Shown here: in pieces, positions 1 to 8,345 of the stretch
Layout: each line of letters opens with the position of its first letter
How positions within the stretch are numbered: position 1 is the stretch's first letter
DNA from: CAZCAC01 sp964496575
GTDB lineage: Bacteria; Planctomycetota; UBA1135; GCA-002686595
NCBI GenBank assembly: GCA_964496575.1
Contig: CAZCAC010000009.1
Location: forward strand, 48,200-112,199
Direction: 5' to 3'
DNA length: 64,000 nucleotides
Notes under the pieces: generated by a model
What the model was told of the DNA's origin: nothing
Seen by the model: only the letters and a program-made list of their open reading frames with translations
The model's database searches: none
Program-made: the position numbers and the translations under genes

Positions 1-297
<297 letters not shown>

Positions 298-302
298 GTG
301 CG

Positions 303-1961
303 TCAGGGCGTGAATCCGACCTCGATGGTGTTCGACAGGTTGAATCCACTCCCGCACGGACCCGAGGGGTCGCGGTACCAGAGCTGGAAGTGCCAGCTCT
401 CGCCGGGATCGATCGCCCCGGATCCGAGGGAAGCGGTGGACGCGGCGATCCCCGGGCCCAGCACCATTTGACCCTCGATCCCCGTCGACGACGCCCCGAG
501 TCGGAACAACCCAACATCGCCGCGATCGATGCAGCCGAGTCCGTCGCCGAAGGGAACGGCCCGCGGATAGGCGCCCATGTGGAACACGGCGAGCTGTTGC
601 GGCGGCAAGTCGACGACCGTCAGGGTGAGGTCGTCGGAGCTCACCGTACTCGAGCCGCACGAGTAGAGGCGCGCCCCGACTCCGATCGAGCTCGCGCATC
701 CGCCGGTCGTGTCGTCGTTGCTGCACGGACACCCGTGCCCCGGACAGCCGGGGCGAATCCCCGTAGGCAGCTCGAAGAAGGTGGCCATTCCGGCGAGAGC
801 ATCGACGCCGCCAGTCGCCCACGGCGAGGTGACCAGCACTCCGTTGGGGTGGATGGCCACTCCTTCGCCGGTGCGGATGTCGGCCTTCAACTCCCCGGCG
901 ATGAGCTTGACCGAGTGCCGCCACCCGCCGCCCGTGAAGTCGAAGACGTACGCGGCGCCGGCGTTCATTGCACCCTCGTCGTCGCGCACCGACCCGACGA
1001 GAAGGCGGTCACCGCGCAAGGTGAGGCGGAAGCCGAAGTAGTCCGCCAGCTCCCCATCGGTCGCCCGCAGCTTGTGCGTCCGCGCCCAGCCCGAGGCCCC
1101 TCGCTCGTAGATGTACACCGACCCCGGCCCACCCAGCTCTTCGGGCGCACCGATGGCCACGCGCCCCTGGTCGACGGCGAGGCCGCTGCCGAACTGGTCG
1201 CGGTTGCCCGCGACGTCACCGGTCAGCTTGGCCACCTCGACCCAGGAGCCGGCGAGTCGCTCGAAGATGTACACCGCGCCCTGCTTGCCCGGGCCCGCCC
1301 AGATGGCGGAGATCGCCAGAAGATCCGCTTCGGTCCGGACTGTCGATCCGAATCTCGCCGCGGCTTCCGGATCGCTCGCCACCAGGTGATCGGTGATCAC
1401 CCAGCCATCCGGACTCTGAGTCCACTCGTGCACGGCCCCCGCCTCGAAGAGGACCTCCGACTCCTTCGGAGTCGCGACGTACGCCCGATCGCCGTCGAGT
1501 TCGACCGCCACGGCGTACACGTCGTTGTCCGCGGGCGAAGGGTTGCGCAGCATCGCCGTCAGCTCCCACCACCCCGAACTGGTGCGGTCGTAGACGTACG
1601 CGGGTCCGCTGTCGATTCCCAGGTGCGCGTAGGCTCCGATCAACAGCCGATCGCCGGAGATCGACGAGGACTTGCCGAAGATCGAGTTGCTGAGGCCGGC
1701 GGGCGGCGTGAGCTGCTGGCGTTCGATCCAGCGCCGGCCGACGCGCTCGTAGACGTACACCGTGCCCTTGCCGATCCCTGGCGTCTGGTCGCGGTTGGAG
1801 GAGATCAGCATCAGGTCGTCCTCGAGGGAGACGACGTAGCCGAACCAGTCGCTGTAGCCGCCGGCGGGGTCGTTCAGGAGCTGCAACGGGCACTGTGCGA
1901 CGGCCCTCCCCGCGAAGGAAAGCGAGAGCAGCAGGAGCGGAATCAGAGAAGTCCTGTTCAT
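303..1961 (-). CDS. Secreted FG-GAP beta-propeller protein with Cys-containing C-terminal domain
   Basis: Predicted exported protein of 552 residues. I place the start at the ATG at 1961 because a Sec signal peptide begins there (MNRTSLIPLLLLSLSF, then a GRAVAQ cleavage region); the open frame continues 26 codons upstream without signal-like sequence. Residues about 30-420 contain at least six tandem blocks of the type GDRLLIGA ... GPAYVYDR or GSVYIYER, the FG-GAP/integrin-like pattern that builds a beta-propeller. A Cys-containing linker (CPGHGCPCSN, about residue 430) leads to a beta-rich C-terminal domain with VPFGDGLGC, FQLWYRD and SNTIEVGF. The same domain ends the proteins at 32709 and 54194, which suggests a common surface-anchoring or sorting role (inference). 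No enzymatic motif is visible. Confidence 0.8.
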   Translation of the reverse strand: MNRTSLIPLLLLSLSFAGRAVAQCPLQLLNDPAGGYSDWFGYVVSLEDDLMLISSNRDQTPGIGKGTVYVYERVGRRWIERQQLTPPAGLSNSIFGKSSSISGDRLLIGAYAHLGIDSGPAYVYDRTSSGWWELTAMLRNPSPADNDVYAVAVELDGDRAYVATPKESEVLFEAGAVHEWTQSPDGWVITDHLVASDPEAAARFGSTVRTEADLLAISAIWAGPGKQGAVYIFERLAGSWVEVAKLTGDVAGNRDQFGSGLAVDQGRVAIGAPEELGGPGSVYIYERGASGWARTHKLRATDGELADYFGFRLTLRGDRLLVGSVRDDEGAMNAGAAYVFDFTGGGWRHSVKLIAGELKADIRTGEGVAIHPNGVLVTSPWATGGVDALAGMATFFELPTGIRPGCPGHGCPCSNDDTTGGCASSIGVGARLYSCGSSTVSSDDLTLTVVDLPPQQLAVFHMGAYPRAVPFGDGLGCIDRGDVGLFRLGASSTGIEGQMVLGPGIAASTASLGSGAIDPGESWHFQLWYRDPSGPCGSGFNLSNTIEVGFTP

Positions 1962-2021
1962 GTTGCGGCGGCGCGGATTCCCGCGCCCGACTCCATCTTC
2001 ACCGCGGACGGTGATCCCCGC

Positions 2022-2032
2022 GATACGGAACC
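2022..2032 (+). repeat. Solo copy of the GATAC[C/G]GAACC dispersed repeat
   Basis: The 11-mer gatacggaacc lies in the 88-bp gap between the FG-GAP gene start and the stop codon of the upstream hydrolase. It is one of eight exact copies in the window, nearly all at gene boundaries (others at 23038, 24920, 24932, 24949, 25033 inverted, 51244 and 52522). An 8-bp palindrome (aggtacct) follows at 2041. Confidence 0.5.
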
Positions 2033-2049
2033 ACGGCAAAAGGTACCTC

Positions 2050-3570
2050 TTACAGTTTGCGCAGCATCACCTTCGCGTTCTCGTTGGTGGGATCGAGCTC
2101 CAGCGACCTCCGGTAGCTCTTCGCGGCCAGCTCCCGCTCCCCGAGAAAGAAGTACCCTTCGCCGAGGCTGTCGTGGAGGTTGGCCGACTCGGGGTGCAGC
2201 TCGACCGCCAGCTGGAAGATACCGACGGCCACATCGGTGTGTCCCCAGAAGTAGAGGAACTGGTAGCCGAGGCGATTCAGGGTCTCCTCGCGAAGCAACG
2301 CGCAATCGGGAAAGGACTCGCGCGCCTCGCGCACCGCCGCGGTGGCGGCGGCGATCCCCTCGGTGAAGACCTGGTTGACGAACATCTCCTCCGTCGGCGG
2401 GTTCGGTTGCGCGGAGTGGTGCGCGACCGTGAAGGGCATCGCCGCCGGCAGCACCACGTCGGCGGGATCTTCATCGAGGAATGCCCGCGCGTCCTCGTCA
2501 CCCAGGAGGTAGGCCTCGAAGAAGCGCACGATGTAGCGGCGAAACGCCTCGTGCTTCAGCCGCGGACGCCCTTGCGCCTCCGGCCAGTAGCCGATCACGG
2601 CACGCTTGTTCTCGACCAACGCGAAGGAGGTGAAGTCGGTGTGACGCATCCCCTCGATCAGGACCAGGAAGCGCTCCGCGTGCACTGCGGTCTCGAATAA
2701 CGAGCCCTTCGCCAACGGGTCCGGCACCGCTTCCCTCCGCGTCAGGTGCATCCACGGAATGCGCAGGCTCGAGGGATCGTAGTGCGGGGAGCTCGCCGGG
2801 ATGCCGCTCGGGTGCGCGTAGAGAATCCCCGCGTCCATGCTGACGAAGGCGTCGACGTCGGAGTTGCGCATCGCCAGGATCAGTCCACTCATCCCTCCCA
2901 TGTCGAAACCGAGCAACCCCAGGCGCTGCTGGTCGACGGTTCGCATGGTGCGAACGCGAGCGACCACGCACTCCAGATCGCGCACCGCCGTCTCGAGGTC
3001 GACGTCGTCGAGGTGGACCAGGCGGGAGCGGGTTCCGATCAGTGGGCAGGTCGCCACCACGAAACCGAAGCTGGCCAGGTGCTCGCAGAGGAACGCGTGC
3101 GATATCGGCGATTCGTAGTAGAGTCCCTGCGCGAAGACGACCAGCGGGTGCGGCCCGTCCGCGAAGGGCGCATCTTCGAAAGCGTGGGTCGGTTGCGCGA
3201 GCCACACCTGCAGGCGTTCGGTCGACAGCGAGTGAGCCAGCGGCCCCGCGGCGAAGTCACCCACGCTCGTCTGCCGCGCCTCGACGGCTCGCGGCCAGAA
3301 GTCGGTGTCCATCAACTCCGCGTACCTCGAGAATGTGACCGGCCCTTCCTTCGTCTTCTCCTTGGCCGGGTACCAGACGTAGATCCGCAGGGGACGCGCG
3401 CTCGGGAGCCCCGCGGCCTTCCCCCACCGCGGACCCTCACGGGTCGGATCCTCCGTCTCGATCAGGTGGAAGCCGACCTCGAACGGTCCCGGCGGGTCCG
3501 CGCGGGAGACTGGCGACCCCGGGGCGATCCAGAAGACGAAGCAGGAGACGACGCTCAGGAGAGATCTCAT
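2050..3570 (-). CDS. Exported alpha/beta-hydrolase (PAF-acetylhydrolase-like) with C-terminal TPRs
   Basis: A 506-residue exported protein. The ATG at 3570 is chosen because it is preceded by GAGGGGTG and opens a signal peptide (MRSLLSVVSCFVFWIAPG). Residues about 30-360 follow the PAF-acetylhydrolase/dienelactone-hydrolase layout: PLRIYVWYPA near the start, HPLVVFAQG before the oxyanion region, a nucleophile elbow at about residue 220, and a candidate catalytic His in EGMRHTDF near residue 309. The elbow reads GFDMGG, so the usual Ser is Asp. The last 80 or so residues hold two TPR-like helix pairs (VGIFQLAVELHPESANLHDS, then AAKSYRRSLELDPTNENA). It probably acts on an ester outside the cytoplasm; substrate unknown. 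Confidence 0.75.
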   Translation of the reverse strand: MRSLLSVVSCFVFWIAPGSPVSRADPPGPFEVGFHLIETEDPTREGPRWGKAAGLPSARPLRIYVWYPAKEKTKEGPVTFSRYAELMDTDFWPRAVEARQTSVGDFAAGPLAHSLSTERLQVWLAQPTHAFEDAPFADGPHPLVVFAQGLYYESPISHAFLCEHLASFGFVVATCPLIGTRSRLVHLDDVDLETAVRDLECVVARVRTMRTVDQQRLGLLGFDMGGMSGLILAMRNSDVDAFVSMDAGILYAHPSGIPASSPHYDPSSLRIPWMHLTRREAVPDPLAKGSLFETAVHAERFLVLIEGMRHTDFTSFALVENKRAVIGYWPEAQGRPRLKHEAFRRYIVRFFEAYLLGDEDARAFLDEDPADVVLPAAMPFTVAHHSAQPNPPTEEMFVNQVFTEGIAAATAAVREARESFPDCALLREETLNRLGYQFLYFWGHTDVAVGIFQLAVELHPESANLHDSLGEGYFFLGERELAAKSYRRSLELDPTNENAKVMLRKL

Positions 3571-3674
3571 GACACCCCTCGGTGGCAAAGCCGCGGTTCG
3601 CGATGGACGAGGCGATTGTAGCCCTCACCCGGAACGAGACGCATACCCCCGGAGTTCGGCTTGTGTCTCCCGGT

Positions 3675-4163
3675 TCAACCATCCGGTTCGGTCAGCCTGC
3701 CGACCGTCGCCTCGAGCAGCGAGATCAGATCGCGCGGCGCGACCTCCACCTGGAGTCCCCGGAGCCCGGCGCTGACGAAGACGGTCTCGAGCCCCTCGAT
3801 CGCGCCGTCGACGAAGACCGGCAGGGCGCGCTTCTGACCGAAGGGACTGATCCCGCCGAGCGAGTAGCCGGTGAGGCGCTCGGCGGTGGCCCGATCCACC
3901 ATCTGGGCCCGCTTGCCCCCCACGGCCGCCGCCAGCCGTTTGAGCGAGAGGGAGCGGTCGGTCGGCACGATCGCCACCACCGGCTCCCGGCCCACCTGGG
4001 CGACGAGAGTCTTGAACAGCCGCCGGGCGGGGATCCCCAGCGCGGCCGCCACCGACTCGCCGTAGGTCGCCTCCTCGCTCGTCACCTCGTACGAGTGAAC
4101 GGTGAAGGCGACCCCCCGCCGGGCCAGGAGCAGCGTCGCCGGGGTGTTCCGCGGGGCGGCCAT
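3675..4163 (-). CDS. ybaK: Cys-tRNA(Pro)/Cys-tRNA(Cys) deacylase, YbaK/EbsC family
   Basis: A 162-residue cytoplasmic protein of the YbaK/ProX editing family, which hydrolyses mischarged Cys-tRNA(Pro) in trans and so guards translation fidelity. The family layout is complete: N-terminal NTPATLLLARRGVAFTVH, the central VPTDRSLSLKRLAAAVGGK with the conserved Lys, TGYSLGGISPFGQK (glycine loop and substrate pocket), and the final strand GLQVEVAPRDL. Length is normal for the family (about 155-165). It starts 2 bp after the stop of the DUF6265 gene and so probably forms an operon with it, translated from the upstream gene's message. Confidence 0.93.
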   Translation of the reverse strand: MAAPRNTPATLLLARRGVAFTVHSYEVTSEEATYGESVAAALGIPARRLFKTLVAQVGREPVVAIVPTDRSLSLKRLAAAVGGKRAQMVDRATAERLTGYSLGGISPFGQKRALPVFVDGAIEGLETVFVSAGLRGLQVEVAPRDLISLLEATVGRLTEPDG

Positions 4164-4165
4164 CC

Positions 4166-4660
4166 CTACCGCTCGAGCTCGAAGGTCTCGACCTTCTCGC
4201 TACCGCCGTGCGGGTCCGAGAGGGTGATCACCAGCCCGTCCTCGGCGACCCGCTCGTACACGATCCTCGTCGGGTAGTCCTTCTCGCGGTTCTCGAAGAC
4301 CGTCCGCCGCGCCTTCGGATCGTGCGCCGAGAGCTCGAGGCCGGTCGCCCGCTTCCCGCCGGGAAAGGGCGACATCACGATCCTCCCGTCGCGGACCTCG
4401 AACACCTCGAACTCGTAGAACACCTCCTTCTCGTCGCGATAGAGCCGGCTGTGACCGAGGATCCGGCCGCCGGCCGGAGTGCTGTAGTGGGCCTCGAAAC
4501 GCCCTCCCCACGCCTCGCCGCTCCAGGTCCCGGCGAGCCATTCCATCCTCTTCAGCTTCTCGAGCGGCAGATCCGGTTCGGCCTCGCCCTGCGATCGCAT
4601 CGTCGGGAACACGGAGATGAAAGCGAGGAGGAGCAGAGATGAGAGTGGAATCTGGAGCAT
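4166..4660 (-). CDS. Secreted DUF6265-family protein
   Basis: A 164-residue protein. The start is the ATG at 4660: it follows a strong AGGAGG Shine-Dalgarno sequence and begins a signal peptide (MLQIPLSSLLLLAFISVFP). The reading frame is open 30 codons further upstream, but that stretch is not protein-like. Residues about 35-160 match the DUF6265 pattern: MEWLAGTWSGEAWGG, then HYSTPAGGRILGHSRLYRD, EFEVFEVRDGRIVMSPFPGG, and a closing strand ending in VETFELER. Members are predicted small beta-barrel, lipocalin-like proteins of unknown function. First gene of a probable two-gene unit with ybaK. Confidence 0.75.
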   Translation of the reverse strand: MLQIPLSSLLLLAFISVFPTMRSQGEAEPDLPLEKLKRMEWLAGTWSGEAWGGRFEAHYSTPAGGRILGHSRLYRDEKEVFYEFEVFEVRDGRIVMSPFPGGKRATGLELSAHDPKARRTVFENREKDYPTRIVYERVAEDGLVITLSDPHGGSEKVETFELER

Positions 4661-5374
4661 GTGACCAGCCCTCCTGAGCGAGTCGGGGAACGGGGGGAAT
4701 CGATGGTACTGCCCTCTCCAGAATCGATCGAGGTGGCCCCGCAGCGGCACTCCGGAAGAGGGGCTCGGACGAAACGATCGGGGTGGGGCTGGCTGTCCCG
4801 GATCTGCAACTAATTCGCTTCAGGTCGGGGCGAGGGCAGCCGATACCGCCGGAAGCATGGGGCGAATACCCCAGGCGATCCCCCGTGGTTCCCTCCTCAC
4901 CTGCCAACCCCGCCTCCTACCGGGCTCCGGGCCCGGGGAACGTGGACCCGTCCCCCCATCCCCGATCGGGGAGAGCGTGCCCGTTCCCACGCCCCCGATC
5001 GACGTCGAGCCGAGCCATCACCGGACCCCCTCCGGCGGAAGGGGGAGGGAGCGCCGGCGACGGGGCCACCGGCGCCGCCAGCGGATCCTGATGATCCTCC
5101 TGGCCATCACCATCATGGCGCTGGCCACCGTGGCCGCGAAGATCTGAGCGTGAGGCTCCAGCGACCGCTGGCCGGCGCTCAGCAACGGTTGAGGCTCCCC
5201 GGAGTGGCATCATTTGCGCTATCCTTGTGGCGTTCCGCCGCGGACGACGGCTTCGGCCAGGGCCAGGGCCCTCCACCGAGCCCGGAGACCGCGGCCGCTT
5301 GCCAGCTGCACCAGGATCCCCTCGGCCAAACCTCGCCCAAGGACGGGAGAAGGCCCGACTCGCCCCAGCGCTGA
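4661..5374. other. Intergenic region with one doubtful small ORF
   Basis: About 700 bp between the divergent DUF6265 and algI-type genes. Apart from the doubtful ORF at 4857-5147 I find no protein-like reading frame, no RNA gene and no repeat. The stretch 4910-5080 is rich in CCC/GGG runs. Promoters for both flanking genes must lie here, but I could not pick one with confidence. Confidence 0.4.
4857..5147 (+). CDS. Doubtful small single-span membrane protein
   Basis: A 96-codon ORF whose first 70 residues are low-complexity Pro/Gly/Arg but whose end reads as a basic stretch (RRRRGHRRRQR) followed by a clean hydrophobic helix (ILMILLAITIMALATVAAK). That is the layout of a tail-anchored or single-span peptide, and the true start could be any internal codon. 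There is no clear ribosome binding site. The hydrophobic segment could also be chance in a GC-rich spacer, so I give it low weight. Confidence 0.2.
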   Translation: MGRIPQAIPRGSLLTCQPRLLPGSGPGERGPVPPSPIGESVPVPTPPIDVEPSHHRTPSGGRGRERRRRGHRRRQRILMILLAITIMALATVAAKI

Positions 5375-6784
5375 ATGGTCTTCACCTCCCAAGTCTTCCT
5401 CTTCTACTTCCTGCCGCTGGTGATCGGCGTGCTCTACGTCATGCCGACGAGAGCGCGGAACCTCTTCCTGTCGCTGGCCAGCTACGTCTTCTACGGGTGG
5501 TGGAGTCCGTGGTTCGTGACGCTGATGCTCAGCTCCACGATCATCGACTGGTTCTGCGGCAAGGCGATCACCGCCCCGGGAGCCAGTGAGCGGAAGCGCA
5601 AGGCCGGGGTCGCCGTCTCGGTGATCGCCAACCTCTCGCTCCTGGGCTTCTTCAAGTACTTCATCTTCGCCCAGGAGACCTTGAATCAGATGATCGAGGT
5701 CTTCGGAGGAGAGCCGACGGTCCTGCTGCAGATCGTCCTGCCGGTGGGCATCTCCTTCTACTCGTTCCAGTCGATGTCGTACTCGGTCGACCTCTACCGC
5801 GGTCAGGCGGAGCGGGCGAAGACCTTCATCGACTTCTGCTGCTACGTCTCGATGTTCCCGCAGCTGGTGGCGGGGCCGATCGTGCGCTACCGGGAGATCG
5901 CCGAGCAGCTGCACACCCGGCCTCAGCGCGGCGAGCTCTTCCACCTCGGCGTGTTGAACTTCGCCACCGGCTTCTCGAAGAAGGTGCTGATCGCAAACAC
6001 CCTCGGCGAGGTGGCCGATCTCTGCTTCGGCGCCAGTGCGATGTCGCCGCACGTCGCCTGGTTCGGCGTCCTCGCCTACTCGTTCCAGATCTACTTCGAC
6101 TTCTCCGGCTACTCGGACATGGCCATCGGCCTGGGACAGATGCTCGGGTTCCAGCTGCCGATCAACTTCCGCTCGCCGTATCGCGCGGACAGCATCACCG
6201 ACTTCTGGCGGCGGTGGCACGTCTCGCTCTCCTCCTGGTTGCGCGACTACCTGTACATCCCGCTGGGCGGGAACCGGAAGGGGATCCGGATCACCTACCG
6301 CAACCTGATGCTGACGATGCTGCTGGGCGGCCTCTGGCACGGCGCGCAGTGGACCTTCATCGCCTGGGGCGCGATCCATGGGATCTCGCTGGCCATCGAG
6401 CGGCTCGTCGGCAAGCGCCCCTTCTACGCCGGACTGGGGCGACCGGTGCGGGTGGGGATCACCTTCGTCCTGGTGCTCTTCTCCTGGGTGTTCTTCCGCT
6501 CCGAGGGGCTGGGGGCCTCGGTCGAGTACCTGGGCGCCATGTTCGGCGGACTCGGCAACGCCGCCTCCGGGGCGGTGCTGGCCGGACGCGTCTACCAGCC
6601 GCTCTACATCTTCATGATGCTCATCGCCGCCGTGCTGGTCTGGGGCGGCATGGAGACCCACCAGCTGGTCGAGCGCGCCAGGAAGAACGCGCCGCTCGCG
6701 CTCGGGATCTTCGCCCTGTTCCTGCTCTCGGTCGTGGCGATGTTCTCGCAGGCCGAGAACCCCTTCCTCTACTTCCAGTTCTAG
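5375..6784 (+). CDS. MBOAT-family O-acyltransferase, AlgI-type
   Basis: A 469-residue polytopic inner-membrane protein of the MBOAT/AlgI family, which carries acyl groups across the membrane for O-acetylation of exported polysaccharides such as alginate or cellulose. It opens with MVFTSQVFLFYFLPLV and the family-typical LFLSLASYVFYGWW, then GISFYSFQSMSYSVDLYRG, PQLVAGPIVRY, and YSFQIYFDFSGYSDMAIGLG. The catalytic region shows DFWRRWHVSLSSWLRDYLYI and then LGGLWHGAQWTFIAWG, which contains the invariant MBOAT His. About 10-12 membrane spans are visible. The gene ends 4 bp before an AlgX/AlgJ-like partner, the standard two-step arrangement. The polymer being acetylated is unknown because no synthase is nearby. 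Confidence 0.92.
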   Translation: MVFTSQVFLFYFLPLVIGVLYVMPTRARNLFLSLASYVFYGWWSPWFVTLMLSSTIIDWFCGKAITAPGASERKRKAGVAVSVIANLSLLGFFKYFIFAQETLNQMIEVFGGEPTVLLQIVLPVGISFYSFQSMSYSVDLYRGQAERAKTFIDFCCYVSMFPQLVAGPIVRYREIAEQLHTRPQRGELFHLGVLNFATGFSKKVLIANTLGEVADLCFGASAMSPHVAWFGVLAYSFQIYFDFSGYSDMAIGLGQMLGFQLPINFRSPYRADSITDFWRRWHVSLSSWLRDYLYIPLGGNRKGIRITYRNLMLTMLLGGLWHGAQWTFIAWGAIHGISLAIERLVGKRPFYAGLGRPVRVGITFVLVLFSWVFFRSEGLGASVEYLGAMFGGLGNAASGAVLAGRVYQPLYIFMMLIAAVLVWGGMETHQLVERARKNAPLALGIFALFLLSVVAMFSQAENPFLYFQF

Positions 6785-6788
6785 TCCC

Positions 6789-8258
6789 GTGTCTCCCAAG
6801 CTGATCAACACGCTGTTCCTGGCGCTCATCTTCGGGTTGCCCCTCGGACAAGCCGGCTGGGAGCTGGCGCGCGGGGAGTCGGTGCAGGCCCTCGAGGTGT
6901 TCGGCCCCATCGAGGAGGCGCGCTTGCGCAGCTTCGAGCAAGACCTGCGCGAGGCTTCGTTCCCCCACCAGGAAGTCACTCCCTGGTACCAGTGGCTGGT
7001 GCTGAGAACCTTCGGCCGCGGCAACGAGAAGACGGTCGTCGGGGACGACGAGTGGCTCTTCTTCGCGGAGAACCTCGACTACATCACCCGACCGGCGTTC
7101 GGCCTCGCGGGGGAGCAGGCGATTCGCGAGACGATCGAGGACTTCGCCGCCCAGCTCGAGGCGAGAGGCGTCGCCCTGGTGGTGGTGCCCGCTCCGGCGA
7201 AGGTGGCCGTGCAGCCGGAGAACCTTTCGCGCTGGACGCGCTCGCTCGCCGACGCGGAGAGCCCCGAGGCGCGCGCGCTGTTCGATTCGATCCGGGACGT
7301 TCCGATCTGGCCCACGGTGTGGGCTCGCCCCGAGGGCCCGGGGCTCGAGTACCTGCCGAGGGACACGCACTGGACGCCGGAGTGCATGCAGGCCAGCGCG
7401 AAGGGCGTCGCCGCGCGAGTGCGGCAGGCCCTCGCCGATCGTGGCACGAGTCTCGAGCGCGAGGCGCGGTGGCGAACCGAGGAGGTGGACTTCGAAGGGC
7501 GCGGCGACCTGACCGAGATGCTGCGCCTGCCCGAGGGGGTCGAGGTCTACGAGCCGATGAAGCTCTCGCTCCAACGCGTGGTGAACGCGGACAGCGGCGC
7601 ACCCTTCGCCCCCGACCGGGAGGCGGAGGTGTTGCTCCTGGGCGACAGCTTCACCCTGGTCTACAGCGATCCGCGCCTGAAGATGGGCGAGCACGCCGGC
7701 TTCGCCGAACACCTCGCCCTGGAGCTCGGGGCTCCGGTGGACGTCATCGCGCTCGCCGGCGGCTCCGCGCGCGCGGTCCGGGAGACGCTCGCGCGTCGCG
7801 AAGAGGGCCTGGCCGGGAAGAAGGTGGTCGTCTGGCAACTCTCGATGCGCGACTTCATCGGCGATCCCTCGAAGTGGACTCGCGTCGAGCTGCCCGAGAG
7901 CACGGGTCTCGCCGGGGCCGATACCGGACCGATCCGGGTCCGAGCGGAGGTCGTCGAGCTCACTCGCATCCCCTCGGAGTTCGAGTACGAGTTCTGTCTC
8001 GCGGTTCACGAGTACCGCCTGCTGGAGGTCCTCGAGGGCTCTCCGCCCCCGGGGCCTCTGTGGGTCGCGCACGTGGCGATTGAGAACTTCGAGCCGACTG
8101 CCCACGCCACCTACGAAGTGGGTAACGTGCACACTCTCTCCCTGGAGGACGTCGCCCTCCACCACGACCTGGAGGCAACCTCGTGGATGGATCTGACCGA
8201 ATCCAATCCTCGCGCGGTCATCTGGTTCCCCACGGAGATCGGTTCGGGCGATCAGTGA
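6789..8258 (+). CDS. AlgX/AlgJ-like SGNH O-acetyltransferase partner
   Basis: A 489-residue protein that starts at GTG 6789, 4 bp after the MBOAT gene, so the two are probably translationally coupled. An N-terminal membrane anchor (LINTLFLALIFGLPLG) puts the body in the periplasm. The SGNH-type catalytic core is seen as DDEWLFFAENLDY (about residue 78), the Asp-His pair in DTHWTPE (about residue 192) and the nucleophile block LLLGDSFTLVYSD (Ser at about residue 287). This is the arrangement of AlgX/AlgJ, which receive the acetyl group from AlgI and pass it to the polymer. The last 120 residues are an extra beta-rich region beyond that core. Strong family call; polymer unknown. Confidence 0.82.
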   Translation: MSPKLINTLFLALIFGLPLGQAGWELARGESVQALEVFGPIEEARLRSFEQDLREASFPHQEVTPWYQWLVLRTFGRGNEKTVVGDDEWLFFAENLDYITRPAFGLAGEQAIRETIEDFAAQLEARGVALVVVPAPAKVAVQPENLSRWTRSLADAESPEARALFDSIRDVPIWPTVWARPEGPGLEYLPRDTHWTPECMQASAKGVAARVRQALADRGTSLEREARWRTEEVDFEGRGDLTEMLRLPEGVEVYEPMKLSLQRVVNADSGAPFAPDREAEVLLLGDSFTLVYSDPRLKMGEHAGFAEHLALELGAPVDVIALAGGSARAVRETLARREEGLAGKKVVVWQLSMRDFIGDPSKWTRVELPESTGLAGADTGPIRVRAEVVELTRIPSEFEYEFCLAVHEYRLLEVLEGSPPPGPLWVAHVAIENFEPTAHATYEVGNVHTLSLEDVALHHDLEATSWMDLTESNPRAVIWFPTEIGSGDQ

Positions 8259-8345
8259 GTCGCCCTGTTCTCGGAATCGTCCAGCACCATGAAGGCATGT
8301 TCGACACCGGCAGCTGCTCGCCGGCCGTCGAAGGAGGATCGTCTC

